Shown: positions 10,331 through 23,589, counted from the first letter of the stretch. The stretch is 64,000 nt of DNA from Aselliscus stoliczkanus (GCA_033961575.1 CM066727.1:1247501-1311500); one strand, 5' to 3'. A program made the numbers and translations. The notes: a model not told the origin generated them from the letters alone.

Positions 10331-12450
10331 GAATCTTCTTCTCTCCACTACCATCTGATAGCTCGGGGGCCCTGATCCAGTTATCTGACCTCTTCATAAA
10401 TTGTTTCCCTTAAGCATCTGATGCGGATGTGTTCAGAATAAGTTAGAATGACAATGTGGACTTCTCAGCAGAGTGTCTCATATATTGTCAGCTAGTAGAA
10501 TCTGAATCATTCTCTCTGGACTTTTGTTTATCTGTTCTACTTGCCAAAACAAATTCAACATTTATAGTGCTGAAGTGTTTGTAAGCTGTTACATTTTAAT
10601 TTACCGTGCTCTATAAAAATAAACTGCACTTTCCAAACAGAATCAAAATTTGATAATGGATGAAGTAAACTTTTAGGTATGAGTTAGTTTCTGTCCGTTG
10701 AGTAATCATCATGTAAATGCTTGGTGTCATGAATCCATAAGCAAATGTTACTGTTTCTAATGAAATGAAAAGCAGCCAAGAATCTGCCATTAGAATAGGA
10801 GAGTGTCACTATGTGTGATGACATGTGCTTAATCTTGGACTGCATTCAGGAACTACCCTGGAGTTTTCCCCTGTTTCTTCTTTGTGGGTAATATTTCCGA
10901 GTCTTCACTTTAGTATCTACAGCATAACAGTTTTCCAATCACATCACATTAGTCCAATCTTTCCTTCTAGAAAGAGTAAGCAAAAAGAGAAAACTTAAAA
11001 GCCCTGCGAACTCTGAACACAGCAGAACTGCATCAGCAGGAAGCCTGGTGGCCAGAGTTCAAACGTGTCACAATAAGGATGTAACAAGTGAGGAATATCT
11101 GTCCGGCTGTGAGCCATCTCGGAGGGCATCTGGCTAAACAGGCCTTAGACATCTTGATGAAAAGTTCAGTGGCTGCACCATAGATGATAAATATAAATAA
11201 TCTCTAAGCAGAAATGTATGGTTTTGAAATGCTTCTGGTGTGGCAGATTCTTTTAGGCTAGGTACCCCAGAAAATAAAGCCTTGGAGAAGTCATACAGGC
11301 TAATGCTTTTGGGGGCAATTCCCAGAACAGTGAGAGTTTGGGGGGAAAAGGAGGAAAGGAATAAAGCTGATCATAATATTATGGTGTGCCCCTTTAAAGC
11401 CATGCAAAGAGAACACAGCTCGTCATAAGTATCCATCAGAGGAGAAAGGAGAGGACCTTTGCTGCCCGACTCTTTGGTTCTCTATGTTTCAACAGTCCCA
11501 GTTCAATCCAAGGGGCTTTAAAGCCTGCTGGTCTGCAGGTGTATCACCTGGATGCTCCAGGCCACCCTGGGAGGTGGACGCCATATCTACAGTGCAGTGG
11601 GTCTGAATCCAGTGGTTTGTAGGAGTCTCCATGGGCCCCACAGGACGGGGCTTGGTCACCAGAATGACAGGCGCACCACTGCCACTCTCTGCAGGGTCCT
11701 CACCCAGAAGGAAGCTGAGAACCAGCATGCTCAGGATGAAATTCTGGGGTGTCTGTCTGAGAGCCTTCCGGGGTACCAGCAGCTAAAGGTCAGCAGGTGG
11801 GTGGAGATGACTGAACCTAGGGACAAGCAGGGACCAGGCTTGGGAGCCAGTTTCTCTGTTCCAAACGTCTAACACGCAGGTTTAGTGGTGGGGCTGCAAT
11901 CTAATAGGAAGAGGAAGCATGCTGGTGAAAACATCAGGCTGAAGGAGGCCCGATGTCTGTGATTTTGTCTATTATCTTCAGTTATTCACTACTATGGTGT
12001 CAGTTTAGTCAGGATATGACTTCATATACAGCTTTAATCTCTAACAGTTATTCCTTTAAGATACAATATACGTCTGCCAGGTTCACCTGCAAACTCAACT
12101 CAGCAAACTGATAAAATTGAGATGATCTCTTCAATGGACAGTAAGCATTATAATTATTTTTTATTTAGGTGGTTTTTAGTTTTTGTGCTTCTACATTTTA
12201 TAACACATGTCTTTGTGGGAATCTTCATTCAAATTTTAGTCTGTATTTTTGTTTCTGAGAAGCAGCAGTCGTCAGACTAGGGTGTCTGACTGTTCATGTC
12301 AATTCTTTTTCATTAGCCTCCACCTAAGACATCCACCCAAGTCAGACATAGAGAATTAGGATAAGTGACAACCTTGAAATTCTAGATCACTTTTCCCTTT
12401 AAGCAAGTACCCCAGTGAGTTTTCCAAAGCAGGAGTCAGCCTACAGTTTA
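10331..12450. other. Unassigned 2.1 kb
   Basis: I recognise no repeat family or gene. The longest frames (11489-11728 minus, 11552-11872 plus) overlap each other on opposite strands near 11.5-11.87 kb in GC-richer sequence, without domain signatures. A conserved non-coding element cannot be judged without comparison to other genomes. Confidence 0.45.
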
Positions 12451-12462
12451 AACTATAGGGAA

Positions 12463-14151
12463 CTTAGTTTGATATAGTCCCATTCATTTATTTTAGCTTT
12501 TACTTCCCTTGCTTTTGAGGTCAAATTCATAAAATCCTCTTGGAACCCAAGGTCCATAAGTTTACTATGTACATTTTCTTTTAAGCAGTTTATTGTTTCA
12601 GTCTTATGTTTAGGAGTTTGATACATTTTGAGTTAAATTTGGTGTATGATAAAAGCAGTCTAGTTTTTCTTTTGCACGTGGCTTTCCAATATTGAAGAGG
12701 CTTCTTTTCTCCATTTTGTTTTTGGCTCCTTTGTTAAAATTATCTGTCCATATTTACATGAGTTTATTTCTGAGTTTTCAATTCTGTTCCATTGGTCTAT
12801 GTGTATGTTTTCCTGTCAACACCATGCTGTTTTGATTATTGTTGCTCTGTCCTACAAGCTGAAGTCAGGGCGTGTGATACCTCCAGCATTGTTCTTTTTT
12901 CTTAGGATTGCTTTGGCTATTTGGGGTCTTTTATGGTTCCATACAAATTTGATGATTTTTTTTGGTTCTATTTATTTTAAAAATGCCATTGGGATTTTGA
13001 TGGGGATTTTATTAAATCTGTTTATTGCTTTGGGTAAGAAGGCCATTTTAACTATGTTGATTCTTCCAATCCATGAACATGGAATGTCTTTCCATTTCAA
13101 ACTAAAAAGTTTCTGCACAGCAAAGAAATTATTGATAAAACAAAGAGCACCCATAAAAGGGAGAAGATATTTGCAAACAATGCCTCTGATAGGGGGCTAA
13201 TATACAAAGTATATAAGGAACTTATATAACTCAACAACAAAATGACAAACAATCCAATTAAAAAATGGGCACAGGACCTGAATAGACATTTCTCCAAAGA
13301 GGACATACAGATGGCCAACAGACATATGAAAATATGGTCAACATCACTAATCATCAGAGACATGCAAATAAAATCCACAATGAGATATCACCTCACTCCG
13401 GTGAGAATGGTTATCATCAACAAGACAAGTAATAACAAGTGTTGGAGAGGTTGTGGAGAAAAAGGAACCCTCACACACTGCTGGTGGGAATGCAGATTGG
13501 TGCAGCCACTATGGAAGGCAGTGTGGAGATTCCTCAAACAATTAAGAATAGAATTACCATATAACCCAGCAATCCTTCTCCTGGATATATAACCAAGAAA
13601 TCTGAAAACATTTATCTGTAAAGATATATGTGCTCTGATGTTCTCTGCAGCTTTATTTATGGTGGCCAAGACATGGAAACAACCAAAGTGTCCTTCGATA
13701 GATGACTGGATAAAGAAGATGTGGTATATATACACAATGGAATACCATTCTGCCATAAGAAAAGATGAAATAGTGCCATTTGCGACAACATGGATGGATC
13801 TTGAGATTATTATGCTAAGCAAAATAAGTCAGACAGCAAAAGTTGAAAGCCATATGATTTAATTGATATGTGGGGTATAAAACTGAAAACAACAAAGGAA
13901 CAAAACAAACAAATAAAGAAACAAAAACTCATAGACACAGACAACAGTTTAGTGGTTACCAGAGGGTAAGGGGGGAGGGAGTGGCAGATGAGGGTAAACG
14001 GGGTCAAATCTATGGTGATGGGAGGAGAACTGACTCTGGGTGGTGAGCACACAATGCAATATATAGATGATATATTATAAAATCATACACTTGGAACCTA
14101 TGTAATTTTACTAACCATTTGTCACTCCAATAAATTTTAATTAAAAAAAAC
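12463..14151 (+). mobile_element. 5'-inverted (twin-primed) L1 insertion
   Basis: Flanked by an exact 12-bp target-site duplication 'aactatagggaa' (12451-12462 and 14152-14163). The right segment, about 13100-14151, is L1 in plus orientation: ORF2 C-terminus, 3' UTR and A-tail. The left segment, 12463 to about 13099, is L1 in minus orientation. In L1 sense order the inverted segment ends '...actatatcaaactaa' and the forward one begins 'caaactaaaaagtttctgc', so the two halves join with almost no loss and share the 8-base string 'caaactaa'. This is the known outcome of twin priming in L1 retrotransposition. Preservation suggests a fairly young insertion. Confidence 0.93.
13242..13592 (+). pseudogene. 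L1 ORF2 C-terminal fragment
   Basis: An uninterrupted 116-codon piece contains [20 protein letters not shown] and then [34 protein letters not shown]. These are the typical C-terminal motifs of mammalian L1 ORF2 protein, with one cysteine/histidine cluster ([18 protein letters not shown]). It lacks the endonuclease and reverse transcriptase, because the upstream part of the element is inverted or absent. It cannot make a working protein. Confidence 0.9.
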
Positions 14152-14163
14152 AACTATAGGGAA

Positions 14164-15034
14164 TCTAGAATCAATAGACTAGAGCTAATCAACAGAATCT
14201 TGCTAACACAAATACTGAGGGAAAGGATCATGTTTTATTGAACTATTTCCTGTCAAATAATGTTTAGTGTCTAAATCCAGTAACAGAACAACTATGTAAA
14301 AATGAATTAATCTTGACTGAACTGCTACAGTACAAAATCCAGTGTTTGCTCATAGTATTATTGTCATTGCTACGACCACACACACTCCGTGAAATGCCTA
14401 AAAGACTAAACACAGAGAATCACAGAAATAGTTTCATTTGTTCTACAAATAAAAGAAAATCTCTAACGTCCTATTATTATTATTCACAATTGTGAGAAGA
14501 ATGGTGACAATTGTTCTAATTTGTTCTTTTTATTAGTTGCACAGAGACATCTATGGTTACATTATGAAGTGTCCTAATGGTTAATATTGGTGTTTAATAT
14601 GATGTGACAATTGCAGTAACCTTGAGAAAAAAATAATGACTAAAACAAATTGTATAATTTTCATCTTTATCATTAAAATGCTGTTTTGGGGAAATAATTG
14701 CCTAATAATTTCACCACAGGAGCAATCAAGTGATTACGTGAGGAATACTAATGCCTTGATTAATACAGAACTCTAAATACCTTCGCTGCATGTTGGCCTC
14801 ACATCCTACACTCTTCAGCCAATTATTCTCAAGAAGTGGGCACTGTAATTGCTTATGACACTTAATGGAAGATGGGACAGTGACAGTAAATGCAGCACAG
14901 AAACTGGCAGAAGACATCATTCCAGTTTAATATCCAATCAGTGAACAAAGGCTGAAACCAATGTCAGAAAACTTTAAGACAAAACCATGTTTGCCTTGGG
15001 CTACACAGGAGAGCAATTAAATCGACTCTTTTTC
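14164..15034. other. Unassigned sequence
   Basis: No recognised repeat or gene. It is AT-rich, with no open frame of note other than short pieces of 60-64 codons. Confidence 0.45.
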
Positions 15035-15560
15035 ATACCTATGTGCCCCAATCCTACTCTACACTGAAGAGCAGAAATATCATGTGTTGGTTTTAAACAC
15101 ATATGCAACTCTTTGACATTTCTTCCAATTAAGACAAAGAGTCTACACCTCTCCCTTGAACCTGGGAGGGACTTTCTAACTGTTCTGAAGAATGTATTAT
15201 GATGAAATGTCTCCCCGCCCCCAACATTGAAAGCTAGTGAGAAAAGGCCTTGTAGCTTCTGCTCTGTGGGGACACTTGGTGTGAGGAAGTCCAGACCACA
15301 AGGTGTGACCACGTAGGTATCACAGACAAGGGTCCAGCTGAGGTCCAGCTGACAGCCAGTCAGGACCTCAGGATGGCCACAGCACAGCCACTTCCTCATT
15401 CCACCCACAGGAGAAACTCCAGGTGAGAACCGTCTCACTGAGAAGAGTCCAACTGCAGGGCCGTGGGAAATCCCGGAAGCTTGTGACTGGTTGTCGTATG
15501 CCACTAATTTAGGGGAGGGTTTTGGCACAGCTACAGTTTATTGGTACAAGTCACTTTTAC
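15035..15560 (+). mobile_element. Solo LTR relic, ERVL-MaLR (MLT1-like)
   Basis: Order of motifs: 'ctcccttgaacctgggag', 'agcttctgctctgtggggac', 'gtgtgaggaagtccagacca', 'catgccacctccggaag'-like region reading 'ggaaatcccggaagc', and an end 'gccactaatttaggggag' then 'gcacagctacag'. This is the layout of an MLT1 LTR ending in the eroded 'gccactaagtttggggtggt' motif. The 175-codon minus-strand frame across it (15001-15528) is a chance frame. Confidence 0.7.
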
Positions 15561-17135
15561 CTGCTTGAGTTACAGGAACAAAAGGACAGCTGTGGACAAC
15601 TGGGTTGCACGAATTTCACCCAAATATATACTGCTGCACTTAGTGGTTTGTTCACTTATTACTCGGATAACAGGAGGGAAACATGTAGGAGCAGCAGGGA
15701 AATTACCAGCAGACAGGCCTCGTCCAAGAATGGAAAATGGGGCCTCAGCACTTCTTAGAATTGCTCAGCTCAGTCAGATAAGCCAGAAAGGATGGGTTTC
15801 AGTCAGAAGCCCCCCATAAAATGCATAAGTTCTTGGCAATGTTTCACTCATTCTACATTCTTCCTGCATTTGTCATGGATGGAAAAGACAGTGAATACAA
15901 CCGACAAGCTGGCATATGTGACAGCAGACACACGTTCATTTTCACAGCCTCCTGTGATGTGCATGGGTTCACACATTCCCCGAAACTTGTAACAGGAGCC
16001 TTAAAACCCTGGGGCCACATCCTGTGGTCAGAAGGCAAGAGCTCTTACATTCAGAGAAGGTGGCAGCTGTTGACAGAGAGGTAGGTATGAGAGGAATAAG
16101 CTTTGGTATGAATTGAGGGTCAACAGTAGGAATATAGACTTTAATATTCTTCTGACTAAACATCGGCATTTAAGGTAGAATTTGGACTTTTTACTAGTTT
16201 TGTATGCATAGCACAGATTGAATCATATTCTGATTTTTGTTGGTTTTGTTTCTCAACTCTTTCCATTTTTCAGAATGGACCAAAGATATAGACTGGCACC
16301 ACAATGAAAAAATTATTTACCTACTATCAAGAAAAATAAAATTGTAGATGAAAACCTGAGCAGAAGTAAAATATTGGCTATAAAGCTTCAGTGTGTAATG
16401 CACAGCCTCTGAAATTCATTGTAGAATCTCAGACATTTGCCCTCATATCAGCCGTTCTTTTTTGTTCTTAAATCAATGAGTCTTCTAGAGATATTTGAAG
16501 ATTTTTCATTGTCAATATCATAATAAGACACTAGGGGAAAAAAGACCAATTTTTGATGGTCAGTATAGAAAGCAGAGCATGTTTAAGTGCACTCTAACCT
16601 CTGGCTTCATTCATGAATCACTGTTGGACCTTTGAGAAAGGGCCAACATTGTAAATTTAATCATTGAGGATGACAGAAGAGAAAATCAAGTTAATCAGAG
16701 TAAACTAGACAAAGGTGAACTCGCTTACAATGTGTGAGCAACAGAAATCCAACGAAATTGAAATATATTAAGAATCCTGAATCCCACTCCATAAACTCTG
16801 AGGAAATGGTTGCTGGATGTAGAACACTGAGATTTGGTCCAGTCATTCCAGGATACATACCATTTGTCAGGTAACATATCAGTGTCCTTTCTCTGTGGGT
16901 AAGGGGTGTATAAATCCCTAATCGCGTGATGTATGTTAGAGAAATGGTATGTGTAAAGATGTCACACAACCTGAATCTCAAAAAAGCACGTGATCCCTTG
17001 GAATAGCTCACTCTTGCCCCTCTGCTATTCTCATGAGAAGGACATGCTTGGGCTAGCTTGGTGATGACAAGAGGGTGACAAGAGAATTCTGGGACAAAGC
17101 CACCCAATCGCACACAGCCTCGGTGGGATCACTCA
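15561..17135. other. Unassigned sequence
   Basis: I see no named repeat or gene in most of this stretch. Overlapping frames at 15522-15819 and 15792-16084 are short, present in several phases, and carry no domain. From about 16850 to 17135 the sequence may be the diverged body of the MLT1-like LTR whose end follows. Confidence 0.4.
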
Positions 17136-17312
17136 CTACCGTTCACCACTTCACCCACACAGATCCAGGAGTCATCCCAGCTGACGGGAGCAGGAATATC
17201 TACATTAGAAGCTGACCCTCAGCCAAAACAGAGATCCATGAAAATAAATGATTATTGTTTCACGCCGCCGAGTTTAGGGTGATTTAGCAGCAGTATTAGG
17301 TGCATAATTAAA
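17136..17312 (+). mobile_element. MaLR LTR relic, 3' end (MLT1-like)
   Basis: 'gaaaataaatgattattgtt' followed by 'cacgccgccgagtttagggt' and 'gatttagcagcagtatta' corresponds to the LTR end 'aataaatg.ttgtt...gccactaagttttggggt...gcagcaatag'. The AATAAA would be the old polyadenylation signal. The 5' part is too diverged to bound. Confidence 0.6.
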
Positions 17313-17989
17313 AGAAAAAATGGATAAGTTAGTGAATGGCCACTAAGGGGTTCAACTGCTATGACTGCCAGCTTTTACCGCACAATTAATCTGAGGAAAT
17401 TTCAAGCCAAATCCCAAGAAAGTGGTGGGAGTTCCCTGAGTTACAGGGATGGGTTTTGGATGAACATGCGTGTGCCGAGGGTGACTTCGGCCCAAGGCCC
17501 GGCTGTGCGCGACACTTACAGAAAGGGACTTGTGAGAGACTACTTTTGCTTCTGGTCAGCCAGCGTGTGTGTGACAGAAACCGAGATGTGGACCTCGGAT
17601 GCCGAGGACGGAGTGCAGAAATACAGTCGTTTGCAAGCCTTTGCTGGGGAAAGGAGGCGCAGTCACTTCGGTTTGAGGGAGTTTCTGCCTTGAATCTTTC
17701 CTTCCAATCTCCCTAGTTGATTTATTAAAATCTCAGTTGTGTCTCCTTCTAATATTACTTCTCCTTATTTAGTTCGTTTGAAGCCCTCACAGAATCCTTT
17801 TCTGGGCCTGGAGTCTCTAAAGCACGTCTTTCTAAGCAGGGAAGCTTACAGATTTCCTTCACACACGTCACTTCCCCAAACAGCCGACGGGTAACTGGCC
17901 TGAGAGACTGAGATACAGGTGAAATTGTGGGGCGCAGGTGTTTCAAAGCAACAATGCACAGGGTGAGACCCCATCATCGGAAGGAGTAT
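17313..17989. other. Unassigned sequence
   Basis: Frames at 17361-17693 and 17456-17716 (plus strand) overlap in different phases with no recognised domain. I do not support a gene here. Confidence 0.4.
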
Positions 17990-19690
17990 TGAGACAAGAA
18001 CAGAGATTTTAGGATGTCTTTATTAAATATGTTAACAGATGCTAAGAATATAATGAAATATGAACAAAAAATAGAAAACAAAAATAAAGGGCCATGCATC
18101 ACATTTAGCTTTAAAGGTATAATGGGAGTTATAAAGTGTACAAAAGATGAGATTTCTGGTAATACAGCCATCAGGGTCATACAAAACTTTCTGAGACCCA
18201 AAAAGGTTTATAATGTTTACTCAATCCAAGATGTGCTGGCATGCAAAACAGTAAGAAAATTAGACCCATAATGAGGAGAGAAACCAGTCCATCGAAATGG
18301 ACCCAGAAATAACACAGATTTGAAAATAGCAGAATAGCACACTAAATTCACCACATATGTTAAAAAAGTAAAATAGAGACACAGAATATGTTTTAAAAAA
18401 CCTGAATTTCTACAGATAAAAATACAATATCCAAGATAAGAAATGCACAGGATGAGACTGATGGCTGTTTAGACAGAGCAGAAGAAAATATTAAAGAAGT
18501 TGAAGGCACAGCAATAAAAATTATCCAAAATTAAGCACACAGAGAGAAAAATAACAAAAGATTGGATAACCGATGAGGTGCAGAACAATATCACATGGTC
18601 AAATCGACACATAAATTTGAATCCCTCAGACTAGAGGCAGAAAAATATTTGAAAAAGTGATTGCTGAAGAATTTCCAAATTGGATGAAAATAATAAGCCC
18701 ATAAATCCAAGAGGCTTTATAAATATTAAGCAGTAAAAATACAAAAAAAAAAAAAAATACCAAGGCATATCTTAACCAAATTGCTCAAAATTGGTAATAA
18801 AGAGAAATTCTTAGAAGCAGTCAGAGAAAACAACAGCACATTGCACACAGAGCAACAAAACCAAGGATGGGGCAGGTGTCTGTTCTGAGACAATTACACG
18901 GCTTTAGAGTCCTGGATGGAAGCCTCTGTGGGCCCAGAACTCTGAACTTAGCAGAGTCACCCTTACCCGGCAAGGGCGACACAAAGGCGCTCTCAGACAC
19001 ACCGAGCTGCAGGACTGTCATCAGAGACCCACACTGTTAGAAATGTTAGAAGAAACCGTCCATGCAGAGTGAAAATGGCTCTGCACAAGAAAGGAAACAC
19101 TCTGGAGATGATAACTGCATGGGTAAACAAACAAAATCCTTTCTAATTATTCAAATTTATTTTAATGACCATTGACAAATACAATAACAATTAATGTGAG
19201 GTTTATAACCTATTTAAAAGAAAATGTATGGAAAAATACCACAAAGACCAGGACGGGAGAAATGGAGCGTACTATCGGAAGGGCCTTTACTTGGATGTGA
19301 AGTGATGGGGTGTCACTTGAAGACAGACGGTGATAAGTCAAAGGTGGGCACAATGAATTCCTAAGAAGCCACCAAAACACTCACCAGTGTGTTACAGCTG
19401 ATAAGCCAAAAGACATACAATGTAATTTTATAAAATATTTAAGAAATTTAAAAGCATGCAGGCAAAGGAGGAAAGAGGACCAAAGAACAGACAGCATGAA
19501 TACAATAAATAACACAAGATAAATATAACCCCATTTGTCAGTAATGACCCTAAATGTAAACAGTACACATTTTCCAATTAAAACACAGAGATTGTCACAT
19601 TGCCAAACGAATACCCAACTGTCTCCTGCCTAAAACAAACTCATTTCAATATAAAGACAAAAAGTACATTAGAAGTAAAAGAATTTATGA
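17990..19690 (+). mobile_element. Old L1 LINE relic (ORF1 end to start of ORF2)
   Basis: The A-rich plus strand reads like old mammalian L1: 'gaagaatttccaaattgga', 'ataagcccataaatccaag', 'gagaaattcttagaagcagt', then 'acctatttaaaagaaaatg', 'ccccatttgtcagtaatgac' and 'cctaaatgtaaacagtac' in the ORF1/ORF2 junction region. Coding potential is destroyed. The 5' boundary is uncertain. Confidence 0.65.
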
Positions 19691-19905
19691 GTGAGCAATT
19701 CCTTTTTACTGTTGAGTGCTTTTCCATGGTGTAATGCACCAGGGTCTGTTCAACCATTCACCTCTGGAAGGAGAGCTGCTTTGTTTCCAGTTTGGGGTTA
19801 CTACAAATAATGCTCCTATAGACAAACTGTACAGACTTTTGTGGGAACACAAGTTTTCACTGATACATGCAATGACTTCGACGAATCTCTAGGGAATCAT
19901 GCTAG
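19691..19905 (-). mobile_element. Old L1 3' fragment
   Basis: 'ttccatggtgtaatgcacca', 'gtttccagtttggggttac', 'tacaaataatgctcctat' and 'tttgtgggaacacaagtttt' are reverse-strand L1 3'-region phrases. It lies tail-to-tail with the preceding plus-strand L1, either as a separate insertion or an inverted piece of it. Confidence 0.65.
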
Positions 19906-19932
19906 CTCAGTCCCTAAAAGTTACATTTTCTG

Positions 19933-20045
19933 ACATATAATAGTTTTTTGTGTTTTGTTTTGTTTTTGAGGGCAGTGTCCTCATATGTGGGACCGAACCG
20001 GGGCCGCTGGCTTCCCAAGCCAGCGCTTAACCACTCGGCCGGCCC
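19933..20045 (-). mobile_element. tRNA-derived SINE, short form with small internal deletion
   Basis: Reverse complement of the short SINE: a T/G-rich tail, 'gagggcagtgtcctcatatg', 'aaccggggccgctggc', ending in 'ggccggccc'. About 8 bp of the usual 'cactggcc' hairpin arm is missing, as is part of the head. The 18-bp target-site duplication 'taaaagttacattttctg' (19915-19932 and 20046-20063) is exact, so this is a young insertion. Confidence 0.95.
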
Positions 20046-20063
20046 TAAAAGTTACATTTTCTG

Positions 20064-23020
20064 TGTGTCAATTTATGTAAAATTATTTAAAGGAAAAAAT
20101 ATAGAAATGGAGAACATGTTGACGGTTCCAAGGGGATGAAAGCAGAGGTTGGGGACGGAGGCAGCTGTGCCATGAAGAAGCAACACAGGGATCCTTATGA
20201 CAAATAACTCAAAATACATTTTAAATAATTTCTTCTGAATTCACAGATCAGGGAAAAAACAACAACAATGTTTGGAAAGTGACATATATTGCTATATATA
20301 TATATTTTTTTTAAATAAAAGAGAGAGCATAAAAGGGGACAGTTGATTAAGACATATTTAGGAACTGCACTTGAAATTTCTTTTCTAAAGTGAGAGATAG
20401 AATTATGTTTCATTAAGTTTTTGAAATATACGAACGAAACTCTCATTCATTCCATACTGCTAGAGTTCAGGACTCTCATACAATTATTCAACAATTTAAT
20501 AGTTTTTAATTCTAACTGAAAATATGCAGTTTTACCTAGGCCATCCCGGGCAACTACACTTTCTGCCTTTCAAACCACATCTCATTCTCTTTATGTACAA
20601 ACCCCGGTTCTTGGGAAAAGCTAAATTCCAAATTCTCACAATTTTTCCACTTGTTACCTTCTCATGTATTTTATTTAGGCACGTCTTCTATCTTGCACGC
20701 ACTGCCCGGTCTTCATCTTAACAAACACTGTTTCTTTTTCCAGAAAGGCACCAGGAATAAACCCTCTCCGGAATTTGCCCACTGTCAGTAACGGCCCCTG
20801 TGCCCACTGCGCGTGGCTCGCGCTGCACCTCTCAGCCTCGGCTCGGGAGTGCGCTCCCCCACAGCGCCATAGCTCCAGAGGCCCACAGGCGCCCACAGGT
20901 GCCCATTCCCAAAACGCGCCTGGTAAGGGAATGGCTAAATAAACTAAGGAAGCCAAAGGGTAAGCAATTTGTAATCAACTTTCTTTTCTGCGAGTTCCAT
21001 GGCCTGAAAAGTATATTTGGGCTCAGGGGGTTTGAAATAGACACATTACAAAGGATGACAACTTTCAACTAAAGTTTCTGTATCATAAAAGTATTGCATT
21101 TCCAGATCTTTTTATTCTAGTGAGAAACTGAATGCACAAAAAAGATCAAACATGCCTTTTCATCTGAGTTAAAAAGCAAACAACAATACAAAAATTGTGA
21201 CTCCGAGTTTAAACGTTCAATAGTGAGAAACACTGTGCTCCTAATGAGAACTGAGAATTAATGTTTCTAACCGTAATAAGTCAAAGCTGTTTGCAGAACT
21301 TAGTTTTCATGTTGACAATTCAAAACCACCCTACTTATCAGAAGTAAACATGTATTTTTTATGAAGCAATGCTACATTGTCACAATGTATCAGTGTCTCC
21401 TGTAGTAAATATCTTCAAATGCATTAAAATTACAAAAGCAAAAATTACTTGCTGCCTTTCAAGAGACTGAACTTAACACTATAAGTTGGTTTTAAACTTC
21501 TAAGAATAGGAGGAGAATGAAACAAGTATATTTAATACACATTATAGTATAAAAATATTTCAAGGGCTTCTTGGTCCAGAATAATATAACTGACTCGATA
21601 ACTTCTGATGACTGTCTGTGAAATATTTGCCTTAAAAAAATCTCTCTAGAGTATAAGACAGATGACTGACTTTTTGAAGGGCTGGAGATGTAAAACGGGT
21701 GCCAGTTTCTTTGAGGTTTCTGCTATAATTAACATTTGACATTTATTTAAAATGCCATTTTCTCCATGGAACCAGTCTCCAGAAAGTCCTCACGCTTGTT
21801 CTCTTGCCCACCATAAAACTCTAGGGCACAGATACCCCATTTCAGGGGCTAGGCCTCAGTACTGTGTGACCAAAGGTGGCACTCCTGGACCCTGAGTGGG
21901 TTTGGAGTGGGCACCGCAGGTGGACAGCTACTGTGAGATACAAACAGAAGGCGCCTACAGCAGCCTTCCAAGAGGCCAACAAGGACAGCTGTTCAGAAGG
22001 GTCAGGAGAGACTACAAAATGATCCTAGGCCAGCAGAGCAGGTAAACACATGAGACGAGGTGACTATTTCTTGCCTGCGTTCCAGTGCTCTGTCCTAGTC
22101 AGTAACCTGAAAGGTAACTAAAAATTACACAGCAAATTACCTGAATGATCTGAAAGAGCCAAACTTTATTTCTGCCCTTAGGTAAAACAACAGTGCATCT
22201 ATTTCAGCTTCCTTCACAGGCAGTGGGTGTGAGCACTGCGTTTGCAGCTAATTCTCAAAGACCTAAACACAAACATATGAACTATAGGCGTGCTTGATAG
22301 AAACCATATTTAAGCTGCAATCAAGAGTGAAGAGCAAGTGACAACACAGTTATGCAGCCACTCAGAGAGTGCTCATAACCCTATAAAAAATTCTTCTAGA
22401 GTGACCAGAAATGCTTATATTGAGATTAGAAATCATAATTTGGAAGATTCCCAGTTTGTACTTATCCCTAAAGTTTTATTCTTTTTGAATGGCAATAGCA
22501 TATGTTTTTGAAAATGTATTTTGTGTAAGAAAATATTTCTATTAAATATGTACTTTTGCATGAGTTCAAATCTTTTTTCAGCTAGAAATGAGGCTAAATA
22601 GTGTGATTACTTCTACTTTCAGAATTTTGACTATAAAAAATTCCCAAAGTACTTGATGAAATTCCACCAAAACTCCATTAGGATTTAGAAATGAACTTAC
22701 AAAGAATTGAAGAAAGTCACCAAGAAAGAAAATCAAAGAGAAAGTGGTCCTGAGAAGAAGCTGGCACTCAAGATGCCCAGGTGCCACGAGGTGACTAGAT
22801 CTCAGGCTGAAGCCACCAATATGAAGAGACATAACCAGCAGACTCAAGTCCCTGGAGAACAAATGACTTTGGATGCAATCTGACACATAGAGAAATGTTA
22901 CAGTCACAAGCATCATTGTATTTGCAAAAAATAAATGAACTTGTTGTGTCCAATCAATTGTCAACCAGGAGCTTTTGAGAGCATCAATTTTTATCAGTAT
23001 GCAATTGTTCAAACATTTAA
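20064..23020. other. Unassigned 3 kb
   Basis: No named repeat or gene found. A GC/CpG-richer patch lies at about 20740-20940. The minus-strand frame at 22578-23012 (144 codons) has no domain I recognise; the AT-rich 21.0-22.6 kb stretch has no long frame at all. Confidence 0.4.
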
Positions 23021-23032
23021 AATCATGATCAG

Positions 23033-23169
23033 GGTGGGCTGAGTGGCTCAGTTGGTTAGGAGCTCGCTCAAAAGTGCGAGCTGAGCTCGGAGCAACAGCA
23101 GTTCAATGCCCAGCCCGAGCTGAGCTGCCACTGAGCGATGGCTCAGCTACAAAAAAAAAAAAAAAAAAA
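23033..23169 (+). mobile_element. tRNA-derived SINE, medium form
   Basis: Head 'gggctgagtggctcagttgg', then 'gagctcgctcaaaagtgcga', 'gcagttcaatgcccagccc' and 'gatggctcagct' followed by a pure A-tail of about 22. Target-site duplication 'aatcatgatcag' (23021-23032) and 'aatcgtgatcag' (23170-23181), one mismatch. It ends at the same internal point as the copy at 3340-3518, so this truncated form is itself a subfamily. Confidence 0.92.
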
Positions 23170-23589
23170 AATCGTGATCAGATTGGCCAACAAAACCAGA
23201 AGCCATTTGACCAATGGTCCCTAACTCAGACTAAAAAACCTATCAATTAGCCAGATCATGAACAATTTTAAATTCACCTGTATACAAAGAGAACTCAGGC
23301 ACTGAGGTCTTCCTTCAATTGTCATAGAAACTGAGTCAAAAAGTTGTTCTGGCGCATTTTTATAGAAGTGCTGTTCACATAGCTACTCCATAGCCTGAGA
23401 TAGCTGCGCTATTGTACTCTGTGTAATGCACTGACTTGCCTACTGCAGTCTTCATTCTTTAAGGACAAAAGCAATTTGACTTGACTTTGTGTCAGTAAAT
23501 TTTTAGCTATTATGATAAATGAGAGAAGGCTGTTTGTTCTGCTGTTAGCTTTTATAGAAACATATCACTGGCTCAGTTGGAATATGAGG

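Noticed and set aside
13388..13822. 144-codon minus-strand open frame
   Set aside because: It is antisense to the well-preserved L1 ORF2 C-terminus and 3' UTR of the twin-primed insertion.
15001..15528. 175-codon minus-strand open frame
   Set aside because: It runs antisense through an MLT1-like LTR relic and has no protein family features.
22578..23012. 144-codon minus-strand frame with hydrophobic stretches
   Set aside because: No recognisable domain, no supporting splice signals and AT-rich composition; a chance frame is the simplest reading.
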